A DNA stretch of 64,000 nucleotides from assembly GCA_032622095.1 (NCBI GenBank), contig CP136061.1, positions 13,531,287 through 13,595,286 on the forward strand. The letters are read 5' to 3'. This DNA is from Siphonodentalium dalli. Its lineage: Eukaryota; Mollusca; Scaphopoda; Gadilida; Siphonodentaliidae. The notes beneath the pieces are model-generated. The model worked only from the letters and a program-made list of their open reading frames with translations. It did no database searches and had not been told where the DNA came from. Both the position numbers and the translations under genes were made by a program. Shown here piece by piece: positions 36,439 to 47,615 of the stretch (position 1 is its first letter; every line of letters begins with the position of its first letter).

Positions 36439-36516
36439 TTCAGTTTTCTCGAGCCTCCGGCGAGAGAAAACTGAAAATTCGTGACGAGTTTCATAAATAT
36501 CATATGAGAGAAACAC
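36398..36516. repeat. Long hairpin overlapping the second 154-bp unit
   Basis: The left arm from 36398 (GTGTTTCTTTCATATGATAT) pairs with the right arm ending 36516 (ATATCATATGAGAGAAACAC), with nearly continuous pairing through TTTTCAGTTTTCTCG and CGAGAGAAAACTGAAAA to a small loop near 36453-36460. The stem is about 50 bp with a few mismatches. Confidence 0.75.
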
Positions 36517-37537
36517 GAATTACATATTCTATTTATCATATGACACCTATAAATTGATTATGATGTCCAAAACGCACACAAATCACTAAATAGCTATATG
36601 ACATCGGCAGCAAAAGGTTAATGTGACGTCACTTCATAGCACCGGCAGCCCAACTACACCTGGTGAACTAGAAGAAATAATATGCATGCGAAGATATAGT
36701 GCGCTATTCTGTTCTCAGTTTGTGACATTATATCGTATGTTTATTAGATAAATACGAATTACATATTCTATTTATCGTATAACAATGTCCAAAACTATAT
36801 CTTTCAAGATTATAATTGCGAGAATTTGGACATCGCGTTGATTCGTGTATTTGACGCGCACGAATTTGACCTGCATTTAGTGAGAGATGCCCGGCTGCCA
36901 TTCAGCCAATCAGAACACACTTTTTGTTAACAAACCAATCAAATTATCGGAAGCTGATATGAACTAGTAATTGATATGAAATTGATTTATGACATAGATT
37001 CCAACGTAAATAATGATTGAGTCATATGATAAATATATATATAATATGAATAGTTATTATATTTTAAACCAATATTAAACCTCACTCCAAATTTAGTAGA
37101 CATAATATGGAAGCTGGAATGATCTATATATGAATAAATCGATAAGCATGTGGTAAATCCAATTCGCGTGACAATGACGAGTGAATGCAGTGGGGCGTGT
37201 GAAAATTGGGGTTAATGGACCTGATACATTATGGAGACAACCTTCAAACAAATACGATGTGCAAAATTAGATCATTAATATAAAAATCAGTGATGTTTGA
37301 AAATAGTAATCCTTGTGATATATTTAATAGATGCATCTTTGGAGTGTATCAAATGTTATTTTCGACAACATAACTATACCGCAAAAACTTGGTCAATGTC
37401 CTATGTGTAAATTTGAATCAAGGATTAACGAACGAAGGCCATAAACGATATAATGAGGTCAGTAAACCCGGCAGTGTTCATTAAGTTATGTACTTCGCCT
37501 ACCCCATAGTAGCTGTAATAAGATATTGCGAATTTGT

Positions 37538-38314
37538 TACCTTACTCGCATTTAAATTCGCGCAGTACTATTTTTCGCGCACCCGTCGGTGCGCGAATTT
37601 AAAACTGAGCGAAAAATTGTACAACTCCTAAGATTATACCAACCACTGAGACACAAGAAGGCTGTTGATTTCAGAGTTAAGTACCGGTACATGTCTATAT
37701 ATATTTCGAAAGGTTGGACCGAATATTAGGCTAGCAGGTCTATAATTTGCATGCGGGCAACCAACATAAAACATTTCTGATATGTGTGACATAAGTACAC
37801 AGAAACAAATAATAGTGTCATCATTGCTATTGAAATAAGAAATACACATATTTCTGACTGAAGATGCACGAAAGAACGTCCTTGAATCACAACGCTATAG
37901 AACTACCCCGTGAACGAATATTTTGACTTACTCATGTCAACACAACCCAGTCAAGTTTTGATTTTTTTTCTGATGTAAATTTGTTTTATACGCGATTGTG
38001 GTTTTACTCCTGTCGAGTTCATTTCAATATGTTCATAACTATTTCAATATCAGAATAAATATTTGGAAGTATAAACAGCCGTCTTCACAAGATATTAATG
38101 ATGCAGTTATGTTGAATTATACGCGTGGTGGTGTTTAATATGCATACGTATCTTCATTAACGATTAAAATCTAAAACTTCCATAAAAACCAAGCATTTTA
38201 CGAAAATAGTTTCGTCAGTTTTGAATTCGCGCAGCATGGTGCGCGAATTCATAGTGTGCGAATTCAAAACTGAGCGAAAAATAGTACTGCGCGAATTTAA
38301 ATACGAGTAAGGTA
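37538..38314 (-). mobile_element. MITE-like element copy 2
   Basis: This is a 777-bp reverse-oriented copy of the element at 12088-12853. The ends read TACCTTACTCGCATTTAAAT and CGAGTAAGGTA. The hairpins with GCGCACC and GCGCGAATTC arms are kept (about 37571-37592 and 38222-38250). TA flanks it on both sides. Internal words such as AACTGCATCATC and AAGACGGCTGTTTATAC are shared with copy 1. Confidence 0.75.
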
Positions 38315-38550
38315 GTAAGAGGCGGTTTTAATTACAGCCACCGCTGTGCTATGTATACTGGTTTACGCCCACTGATTTATTTTCATTTAAATATTGAGCG
38401 CGCTGACCATTCGCCCCGTTTCATGTAATATTATTAGAAAATTCAGGAGTCGATACTTTGTAAACGATGGAATCTTAAACGTACAGGAAAATATTCGGGA
38501 ATAGGGATCTTTTTTTAAACGTTTGTACGTTCAATTATGAACCAAAATAG

Positions 38551-38970
38551 ATGGATAAAAAACGGGTCTTACCCCACGACAACTGGAAGTCTATGAGTCT
38601 GGCGCGTTGGTTCAATCTGTGTGATTATTTTGAAATAATTCAAGAGACCAGTTATTTACACAAACACCATGTATGTTGTAATATGCACGTTAGTGACGAC
38701 GCAAGGTTCGCAGTTATACACACAATGACATATTTTGTTCCAGAGGGGACTGGCAATCTGATACCTACACGCAATGTGGTCAGATTGAACCATTGAGAAT
38801 GGAACGATATGGTGGAGTGTAGAGTGAAGGTAGAGGAGCTTTATCCAGAGCTAAAACGTGGACTTCGTGTACTTGTACATGTCATAATCAAACATCAACG
38901 GATAGATGTTGTGATTGTTCACCAACAACTTACAAGGAACAGTAATAAATTGGACTTATACTATTCATGA
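38551..38970 (+). pseudogene. PC4-like (Sub1/p15-like) open frame, broken
   Basis: The frame opens at 38551 and has one stop (38794-38796), after which the same frame continues to 38970. The region GTGNLIPTRNVVRLNH, then EWNDMV after the stop, resembles the end of a PC4 domain, in which a GxLxPTKxGVxL strand is followed by an xEWxxL helix. An earlier LPHDNWKSM could be the end of a first repeat of the same domain. PC4/Sub1 proteins bind single-stranded DNA. In bivalve genomes such frames can be carried by mobile elements. Similarity is weak and judged by eye. Confidence 0.3.
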
Positions 38971-39011
38971 CATATAATTTACACCGATATTTGTATCGGT
39001 ATATATATATA

Positions 39012-39635
39012 CTAGAAGGTGCCCCGACTTCGTCCGGGATTTGACCTTGAATTGTCCATTTTGAAGGTCAAGGTCAAGTGGGGTCACGATTTGACCAGTC
39101 CAAAAACACTGCCCGGACAAAAGTACCAGACAAACGTGCCCGTCGAAATCCATCCGGTTTTACCCGATTTGACCTCGAATTGATCATTTTGAAGGTCAAG
39201 GTAAAGTCGGGGTCACGAGTCGACCCGTCCAAAACACTCAGTGGACAAAAGTAACTTCACGTATCAAATTTCGTCGAAATCCCTTCAAAATTCGCGATTT
39301 GACCTTGAATTGACCAGATTTCAAGGTCAATGTCACGTTGCACGGGCAAATGAATATGCTTATGCGACTCCCCATAGGAAAGTACCCCAACATACCAAGT
39401 TTCATCGAAATCCCGTGATATTCGGGCTTTTGACATTGAAATGACCCGATTTCAAGGTCAAGGTGATGTCGCACGGGCAAATTAATAGGCACATGCCACC
39501 CCACGGCCGAAAATACCCCCACATACCAAGTTTCATCGAAATCGGCTCGGCCGTTTTCGAGTTCATCGCGAACACACAGACACACAGACAAACACACACA
39601 CACAGACAGATCTTCCAAAATATATAATAGATATA
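39012..39635 (-). mobile_element. Helitron-like non-autonomous unit, minus orientation
   Basis: Read on the minus strand, the unit begins after an AT microsatellite with TATATTTTGGAAGATCTGTC and a TGTGTG-rich stretch, contains GCCGAGCCGATTTCGATGAA, then repeated CAAGGTCAAATCG words, and ends in a hairpin (CCCGGAC-GAA-GTCGGGG) followed after 6-7 bases by CTAG (39012-39015). A terminal hairpin just before a CTRR end is the hallmark of Helitron-type 3' ends. It belongs to the same family as 51344-51978. Confidence 0.5.
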
Positions 39636-39659
39636 TATATATATATATATATATATATC
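39630..39659. repeat. AT microsatellite
   Basis: An uninterrupted AT dinucleotide run of about 15 units, directly beside the 5' end of the Helitron-like unit. Confidence 0.9.
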
Positions 39660-39715
39660 GTATAAAGTGTTGAGAACTATATGCACAGATATATATATAG
39701 TAGGAATGAATAATC

Positions 39716-40987
39716 CATTGTCTGAACAGATTGTTTAGTCTATAGGCCTTTCATGCTTCTTGCATTTTTCAATAGACATTGATTAACAACGAGTTATTAT
39801 GACGTAACTTCCGTTGTGGATTGTACACGTCTCTTCCGGCGTTTAGTTTCGACCGGAAACGTTGTTTAAAGTGATCTTGTTGTGCTAGTCTAGCCATAAT
39901 ATTGTCTGTTTTCATTTTGTAGAATGGGAATATCTTGAAGTTGCCATTGTTGCATTCTTCCAAATGCCCACTTAGTGGTATCTGTCGATATTCCTTATGA
40001 TTTATTTGTTGCCGATGGATGGTCACCCTTTCACATACAGTGTTTCCGATTTGGCCTACGTTTCCTTCGCCGCATCCATCGCAAGTTATGTAGTATATCA
40101 GATTTTTTGATTTACAGTCCAAGTCAGTATTTGGGAATATTTCCATTTTGTTTTTTAATGGTAATTTTTTCCCCGGAAACACGTGACGGCATACTTTACA
40201 TCGTTTGTCACCACAGCGTTTTACTTGGTATTCAGTTTTGTTTTCTGTGGTGAAGCGTGCCTTTGTCAGGATTCGTTTTAAGTTACTTGGTTGGCGCTTA
40301 CTATCTATAATTTCGTCCTTATTCACCAGCGATCGCATTTTGTCACTCTAGGATAGGAAAAAGGTCCTATGCACATCTCGAGATGTTGTTGTGGCGAGTA
40401 TTGTGTGTGGTTACAAATGGTATAGATGTTTTGTTATTTTGTTTTAACTTTTCGGCGCGAAGTTCTTCTAATGTGGTGTTCCGCGCTCTATCTATGCCAT
40501 TCATTATTAATTGTTCTGGATAATGTTGTTGTTTCAAGAATACGTAGAGTTCTTCAAATCTTTTATCTCGTAAAGTTGGTTCACTGATTACGGCTGACAC
40601 TCGTCTCGCTAAACAATAAGGTATATTTCGTTTTGTGTGAGATGGGTGGCAGGACCGAAAATCCAGATATTGGTGTGTATCAGTTATTTTATAGTATATA
40701 TCTGTTTGGATTTTTTGTTCTTTTATCAATACAAGGACATCAAGGAATGGTATCTTTTCATGACCTTTCTCCATGGTGAACTATATTGATGAATCCATTG
40801 AATTTAGTAGATTGAAGAACGAAGTCAAGTTAATTTCAGTATCCTCCCATATGAAAAAAACAATCATCTAAATATCTCTTCCAATTGCTCACTATGTGAG
40901 AACTGATTGTGTTTGAGAATTGTTTTTTCGCCTGTTTGTATAACTCATAACTAAGTTTGCATAAGTTGGCGCAAATTGTGTACCCAT
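39716..40987 (-). mobile_element. Penelope-like retroelement, 5'-truncated
   Basis: The plus-strand order is the 3' end (39716), the GIY-YIG domain (39769-40338), and the RT thumb and palm (40367-40987). The element is cut in the RT palm at about 40987, where an inverted partial copy begins. The YLDD motif of the RT lies in WKRYLDDCF near 40866-40892. PLEs retrotranspose using an RT and a GIY-YIG endonuclease and often carry truncated or inverted partial copies at their 5' end, as seen here. Confidence 0.8.
39769..40338 (-). pseudogene. GIY-YIG endonuclease domain of a Penelope-like element
   Basis: The frame is 189 codons. It carries a Cys/His linker (C42, C47, C50, H52), then NLIYYITCDGCGEG (residues 79-92) and NVGQIG (93-98), corresponding to the GIY and YIG strands of the GIY-YIG nuclease. 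Asn replaces the usual Tyr of the second motif. Arg104 and H108/R109 follow in the expected helix. The domain nicks DNA to prime retrotransposition. It is separated from the RT part by a stop between 40338 and 40367. Confidence 0.8.
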
Positions 40988-41033
40988 GGTAAGCGCCAAC
41001 CAAGTAACTTAAAACGAATCCTGACAAAGGCAC
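40367..41033 (-). pseudogene. Reverse transcriptase part of the Penelope-like element, broken
   Basis: The frame at 40367-40774 contains KIPFLDVLVLI, YYKITDTHQYLDF and HPSHTKRNIPYCLARR, typical of the PLE RT thumb region. The upstream frame (40836-41033) contains WKRYLDDCFF, the catalytic palm motif. A frameshift near 40930-40950 puts the MGTQFAPTYANLVM block in another frame, and a further break lies at about 40780-40836. The first residues from 41033 to 40988 are read from the neighbouring inverted copy and are not part of the RT. Confidence 0.75.
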
Positions 41034-41573
41034 GCTTCACGACAGAAAACAAAACTGAATACCAAGTAAGACGCTGTGGTGACAAACGATGTAAAGTATG
41101 CCGTCACGTGTTTCCGGGGAAATAATTACCATTAAAAACAAAATGGAAATATTCCCAAATACTGACTTGGACTGTAAATCAAAAAGTCTGATATACTACA
41201 TAACTTGCGATGGATGCGGCGAAGGAAACGTAGGCCAAACCGGAAACACTGTATGTGAAAGGGTGACCATCCATCGGCAACAAATAAATCATAAGGAACA
41301 TCGACAGATACCACTAAGTGGGCATTTGGAAGAATGCAACAATGGCAACTTCAAGATATTCCCATTCTACAAAATGAAAACAGACAATATTATGGCTAGA
41401 CTAGCACAAGAAGATCTCTTTAAACAACGTTTCCGGTCGAAACTAAACGCTGGAAGTGACGCGTACAATCCACAACGGAAGTGACGTCATAATAACTCGT
41501 TGTTAATCAATGTCTATTGAAAAATGCAAGAAGCATGAAAGGCCTATAGACTAAACAATCTGTTCAGACCATC
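40988..41573 (+). mobile_element. Inverted partial copy of the Penelope-like element
   Basis: From GTAAGCGCCAACCAAGTAAC (40988) onward this is the reverse complement of 39716-40301 with few differences. The frame at 41098-41484 encodes the same GIY-YIG domain (LIYYITCDGCGEG, NVGQTG) and ends in the shared 3' sequence TTGTTAATCAATGTCTATTG. A stop at about 41124 separates it from the Cys/His linker. It joins the main copy head to head. Confidence 0.85.
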
Positions 41574-41630
41574 ATTAGGTAGACCGCGACTTTATGCAGA
41601 CGAAATCCGGTCTGCCTAATTTTTGCATGT

Positions 41631-42152
41631 CAGTCACAACTAGTTATCTTGCGCTTTAATTGTTAACATCTCTCCTTGTTCAAGCGATTTAGGTTGTCTT
41701 TTGTCTATAAAATGATGGGATTAAAAAAAATTGTTGTTAAGGGCATTTCCGCCCCGATAATTTTGAGACATGTATATTCGATCGATATATAGTTTCATCA
41801 TTGTGCGGTCTTTTTTTAATCCCGAAATTTGTACTCAATTTCGATGTATCACCAGATTTTTCGATGTTTTAATGACATTTGACCTGTTATCTTCTTTTTT
41901 GCTGCATCCTTTCCATAAAAATGCAAAAACCAGAAAAGTTTATTTTTTCAAGACCGCTATGGATGTTTCGACCGCACAATGATGAAATTATATATTGACA
42001 GAATATACATGTCTCAAAACTAACGGGGCTGAAATGCCTTTAACAAACATTTTTTTCAATCCCATCATGTTATAGACAAAAGACAACCTAAATCGGTTGA
42101 ACAAGGAGAGGTGTTAACAATTAAAGCACCAGATAACTAGTTAGTTACACAT
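41631..42152. mobile_element. Foldback MITE of ~520 bp
   Basis: The left arm from 41631 (AACTAGTTATCTTGCGCTTT, then GGTTGTCTTTTGTCTATAA) is the near reverse complement of the right arm ending at 42152 (TTATAGACAAAAGACAACC, then AAAGCACCAGATAACTAGTT). Each arm is about 160 bp. The centre includes TCATCATTGTGCGGTC and its inverted match GACCGCACAATGATGA. No gene lies inside. Confidence 0.75.
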
Positions 42153-42159
42153 AGAACAT

Positions 42160-43225
42160 TGACCACTATATAATTATTAATTTATTGATATATCCGCGTT
42201 GATAACTTGTTAAGGCTCTATTGTTTATTTCATATGACTCAGATTTATTATTTATCGTCTCAGATTTATTACACCACCGCATATTTGCATTAAAAACTGC
42301 ATTTCGTTGTAGTCTTCCCTTTCAAAATGTTACTTTGGAATGTTGGTTATTTCTTTTGAAGGTTATGTATAATGGTCATTCTATCTCTTAATACATGTAC
42401 GTTTAAGACGGATCAATGATATTGGATATGAAGTAAACATAAATGTTTTTGCAGATTTAATAAATGTTCTATACCGCTTTAAGTACGGTATGTGTACCCC
42501 ATAATGCTATATTGATTGTCTCAAACAAATGTGCGTTAATGCTGATGAGTATGTGTCTCATATAACCCATATTCCGATGTGCCTGTTAATAAAATGAGGT
42601 ATTGTATTTGTCAAATCGAAGGCTATAGACAGTTAACCTGTGGCTATACTCGGCAGATCGTATATTGTTCTCAGGGAGATCTAGCTATTAACCATCTTGA
42701 TGGTAAGCGAAATCTGATTAAATATGTCAGACTTACATTGTGTATACATAAGCGATTACCTTATTTGCATATATACTTCAAAAGTTATAAATGAGTATCC
42801 TCAACAGCTAGCTACAATCTGGACGAAAGAGTCAATTCTCATCGTATTTGGAAGAAATACAGGGAGACAGGTATGAATCCGAGTTATTCCCTTCGATATA
42901 AGTTACTATCGGGGGTGTTCACTTGGTGGAAGTTAATTTATAACGGATTTGAAGCGATTCGCCATGAGGAGAGGCAGACATGTCCACATCAAAATCTGAT
43001 GTAAAGGCATTAATCAGAGCTGAGCCTGTATTACCTGTCATCGAAGGTGTATTAGCGATGGCGCTGCCGTGTGTCATCGAAAGGTATAACATTCATGTAC
43101 TAATACGTGAAACTACGCACACATCCATTCTCCATATGTGTTAGGGCTATGTTTATGGTTAGGGTCATGGTTCGTGATAGGGCCATACTTCTGCATTAAT
43201 ACCTTTAATGAGATTTTCATAAATG
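42160..43225. other. Intron sequence with one local duplication
   Basis: A block at about 42595-42690 (GAGGTATTGTATTTGTCAAA, ATACTCGGCAGATCGTATAT) recurs at about 43325-43415 with differences. A half-copy of the 16.3-kb palindromic MITE lies at 43228-43320, between them. No gene was recognised. Confidence 0.45.
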
Positions 43226-43429
43226 TCCAAAATAATCGACTCCTCCACCACAGCAGTATTATGGGTAACGTGTTCATGATTTAGTCGGAAACATGGCTCG
43301 CTGCCATTCAACAGAAATCTCAAACGAGGTATTTTATTTGTCAAATTGAAGGCGAAATACCGATAACCCGTGGATATACTCGGCAGGTCGTATATTGTAT
43401 ATAAAGGGATCTCATAGTGTAATGTACGT

Positions 43430-44465
43430 CATAATTTAGTCAGGAAATTTCATATTTGAAGCTTCATAATTTATGTTTAAAAAGTAAATGTAATTACATC
43501 CAATTTGTCCCTGGAGATGAATCCACAGCCTAAGTGTAGCCAAGTTTGAAATTTTAGACAACAATATTGCTAGTGAACATTTCATTCCGGAACTCATGAA
43601 ATATGAAAAGAATAGACGCAAAGAAACTTTCTGAGCCCTTATGTCTTTGAGTTATGAACATAAAGTCATCTCTTGGTGCCAATGTTTATCATAATTTGGT
43701 CAGGAGAAATGCGTACTTCATGTTTGACCCTTCATATATGGTAACAGTCAATGTAATTGCAGCCCATGGTATCCTCAAACATGAAGGAACTTCATAAATG
43801 GAGTCAGTTTTGCCAATGTAGGTAACATTGCTGCCCGGGAAGTTGTACATTTCTTGTTGGAACTGATGAAATGTGATAGAAATTGAACAAAAGACGTTCG
43901 ATGAACCCTCATGGCTTTCAATTATGGTCGTAACTACTTCTGATAGAGTCATTGTAGCCCATAATCCGGTCAGGATGACTGTGAATTGGATATTCGATCC
44001 TTGATATGTTGTAAAAAATGAATTAAGGGACATATGAGTGGTGCCCTAGACATTAACGCAGAGTATAAATTGACTAAATTTTGCAATTTTAGGCAACATT
44101 CTTGCCAGGGAAAGTGTATGTTTCATGTTGAAACTCATCAGATGTGATACACATGCATCAAAGGACACTTGCTGAGCTCTGATGAATTTGAGTTATGACA
44201 ACAAAGGTATATCATACTAGGTTGTACGCCATAATTTGATCAGGAAAAGTATAAATTTCATATTTTATCCTCTATGTGTTTTAAAAACCAATGTAATTAC
44301 ACCCCGTCGGTCGCCTAGACATGAATCCATAGCTTAAATGTACTTAAGTTTGCAATTTTAGGCCACAATGTCTGCAGTGAATGTAAACATTTCTTGTGGG
44401 AACCCATGAAATGTGATAAAAATGGATAAGGCACTTCCTGAGTCCTCATGACTTTGAGTTATGGG
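43430..44465. repeat. 260-270-bp tandem repeat, four units
   Basis: CATAATTTRGTCAGG begins at 43430, 43690, 43960 and 44230. Units also share TGTAATTACA, GCAATTTTAGRCAACA, GAACTCATGAAATGTGATA and a CTTTGAGTTATG end. The fourth unit runs directly into the 33-bp minisatellite at about 44465. Confidence 0.8.
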
Positions 44466-45540
44466 CACGATCTGCCAAAAAAAACGTTTACTGAAACATC
44501 AATCTGTCGTACAAACGTTTACCGAAAGGCACGATCTGTCGATACAAACGCTTAACGAAACAACGATCTGTCGATACAAACGTTTACCGAAAGATACGAT
44601 CTGTCGATACAAATGTTTACTGAAAGACATGATCTGTCGATACAAACATTTACTGAAACACACAGTCTGTCGATACAAACGTTTACCGAATAACATGATC
44701 TGTCCATACAAACGATTGCCGAATGACACGATCTGTCAATGAAACGTTTACTGAAAGACACGATATGTCGATACAAACGTTCAATCAAAGAAACAATCTG
44801 TCGATACAAACGTTTGCTTAAAACACGATATGTCGATACAAACGTTCACTCAAAGAAGCAATCTGTCGATACAAACGTTTGCTGAAAACACGATATGTCT
44901 ATACAAACGTTCACTCAAAGAAACAATCTGTCGATACAAACGTTTGCTGAAAACACGATATGTCGATACAAACGTTCACTCAAAGAAACAATCTGTCGAT
45001 ACAAACGTTTGCTGAAAACACGATATGTCGATACAAACGTTCACTCAAAGAAATGATATGTCGTTACAAACATATACATCATAACGCTTGAATCTGTAAA
45101 GATATAGGAATTCATGTACCCTCTGCAATCTCAAAGGAATCTGATACCTACCGCTGACAACAAGTGCACGATCTGTTGATACAAACAATAACTGAAACCG
45201 CGATCTGTTGATACAAGCGTTTACTGAAAGACACGATCTGTCGATACACTCGTTTACTGAAAAATACGATCTGTCAATGAAACGTTCACCAAAAACACGA
45301 TATGTCAATACAAACGTTTGACTGTTTGAAACGATACGTCGATGCAAACCGTTGCCGAAACAACGATATGTCGATGAAATGTTCACCAAAACCACGATCT
45401 GTCGATATAAACGTTTACTGAAAGGCACAATCTGTCGATCCAAACTTTACCAAAACCGCGATCTGTCGATACAAACTTTTACTGCATGAAATGATCTGTC
45501 GATACAAACGTTTACCAAAAATCACGATCTGTCGACAATA
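44465..45540. repeat. 33-bp minisatellite, array 1
   Basis: The consensus unit is an ACGATCTGTCGATACAAACG core plus TTTACTGAAAGAC. Arrays at 44465-45060 and 45166-45540 are separated by about 105 bp of unrelated sequence. In 44780-45050 a 66-bp higher-order unit (alternating GTTCACTCAAAGAA and GTTTGCTGAAAAC variants) is repeated several times. Because 33 is a multiple of 3, both strands stay open over long distances. Confidence 0.9.
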
Positions 45541-46795
45541 ACATATATATATGATAACGCGAGGGTCTGTAAAATATTAGGAATTCATTTGCCCACTGTA
45601 TTCCAATACCTACCGCTGACAACAAGGGCACCTCCGATGATTAGATAAACATAATAACCTGGCCAACACTGTTGTGGGATTTTAAGTTGTAAATGTTGGG
45701 CTTTATATTTGGAGTCAATTTCTCTTCAATTTTATTTACAATTTTTGACTGGCTAAAAGTGCTCTGACAGCGGACTATATGTTCATCATTAGCATAATAT
45801 AAGCTAACGGTGAGCAAGGCAGTTGACCTTGTTTGAGGGCCCAGGACACATCACCATTGCTCATTCTGAATATGGGTTCCATAAAACATATATGTTCGGA
45901 CACATGTACCGTTGCGATTTTGGACAGTGCACAGTTAATCATCGCGGGTGATAAAATACCTATGGCGGTTCGTATAAAGTTTGGTATTAAAAGGCCTTTT
46001 TCTGGCTGACTTTCAGTGCATAGGCCAAGGAATTGGTCTATATGGGAGATCTGGTCTGTCCACAGGGCCGTGCGCTAACTCCAGAAACCACACTTAAAAT
46101 AGCAGATTGCTTTATATCTGTTATTGGACAAGATTGACGTACTGAAGCCCTTACATTTTTTTCGTAGGACCAAATTTCTAATTACAAATACAATTCCGGA
46201 ACCGGTCTTAGTAAATAATTTCCATAAAACACTCATAAAAGACGTTAATATATATCTATAATAATTTGGGATCACTTTTTGTGGCCTACATTCAATGTCT
46301 GCCCTTTAGGCAGTCCGCCGATCAGTCTGTTTTATATGTCTCACCTGTATGCCATTATGTTGTTTATACCGATATTTAATGTGACAAAATACAATTATAT
46401 ATGATAATGTTTGAATCTCTAAAATATAGGAATTCATGTAGCCATTGCGATCTCGGATGAATTAAATACCTCCCGCTGACAAGCGCACCTCCGATGTTTA
46501 TATAAACATAATAACCTGGCCACGACTGTTGTGGTATTTAAAGTTGTAAATGTTGGGCTTTGTAATTGGACACCATTGTGTAAGCAATTCATGAGATTTA
46601 GGATTCTTTGCAATTTTATTTACACTATTGCTATTTTTGACTGGCTAAAATTGCTCTGATGGCAGACTATCTGTTCATCGTTGGCATAATATAAGGTTCC
46701 AGTGAGCAAGGCATGTTACCTTGTTTGTGGGCCCATGATACTGTGGCATCAACATTGCTCATTTTGAATATGGACTCCATAAAACAATGATTCAT
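45541..46795. repeat. Segmental duplication, modules A-B-C-A'
   Basis: Module A (45541-45890) has AGGAATTCAT, ACCTCCGATG and AAGTTGTAAATGTTGGGCTT. Module B (45890-46230) has GATTTTGGACAGTGCAC and ATACCTATGGCGGTTCGTA. Module C (46230-46390) has TTCAATGTCTGCC and ATACCGATATTTAATGTGA. A second A copy occupies 46390-46795. The same modules recur at 47620-48960. Confidence 0.75.
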
Positions 46796-47615
46796 CGATC
46801 CCTTTGAAATGGTGTCCTGCATTCAAGAGGTCTTTTGGAATATTATAAGTTAGATAATTCTCTGTGTAACCATGATATTTATTTATAAACCACTTATATG
46901 CTTTAGTTAATTATTTCTTAGTTCGACCAACTCCTTTTCCTAATTCACTATTATGTTGAAAATTTGAATCCTGTTATCATGATAGCTTTGTTAACAATCT
47001 ATTTAGATTACCAAAATACATGATGAATAATGGACATTATGATACTCATAAAACATATATATGTCACTTTAATAAACTAAAGGTTTGGATTATGATTAAT
47101 AAAATATATAACAATGCTCTTTAATAAGCTCATACTAACTTCAGATAATGGCCGTAACTCGAGACAATTCGCCATATCACATCTTGGTAAATGTATCCAC
47201 ATATCCACATTACAACAGTACAGTTGTTCACGGGAAAACTAATTAAATTTCTAATACTTTCAACTCCCAGATAAAGCATGGAACATATCATTTTAACAAC
47301 GCACATTCGATATGTATCTCTTTAAATGACCTTACTCGCAGCTTGTTTGTGACGTCACGGACGGATATACGTCACACCGGAGCTCGTGAGTCATGACGTT
47401 TTAGACTTGACTTTAGACCAGCGGGAGCAAAGCCCATGTAGACTTTTTAATTTGAGCTTCGTCGCGCATAGAGGATATTCTTAAATCATTCATATGTACT
47501 ACACGTACATATATACTACATGGAAGTCACGAACTGTGTTTATTTTCTGATAAGAGGTTATCTAATGTTAAACAAAATAACGGACATATACACTATCAAC
47601 ACCGCTTATAACTAT
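46796..47615. other. Unique spacer between duplicated modules
   Basis: AT-rich on the left. A GC-richer stretch (47335-47470) contains GTGACGTCAC and GCGTCAT-like words (TGACGTCA is a CRE-type palindrome) but no supported gene. Confidence 0.4.

Noticed and set aside
38965-39700. Protein-coding frames of 90-126 codons on the minus strand
   Set aside because: They lie in a Helitron-like non-coding unit and depend on its repeated GACCTTGAC words; other copies are not open in the same frame.
44461-45443. Several 60-130-codon frames on both strands around 44.5-45.4 kb
   Set aside because: These are the same effect of the 33-bp repeat; the frames overlap on opposite strands.
44465-45540. CRISPR array (regular 33-bp repeats)
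   Set aside because: Units are directly tandem with no unique spacers, and the genome is eukaryotic.
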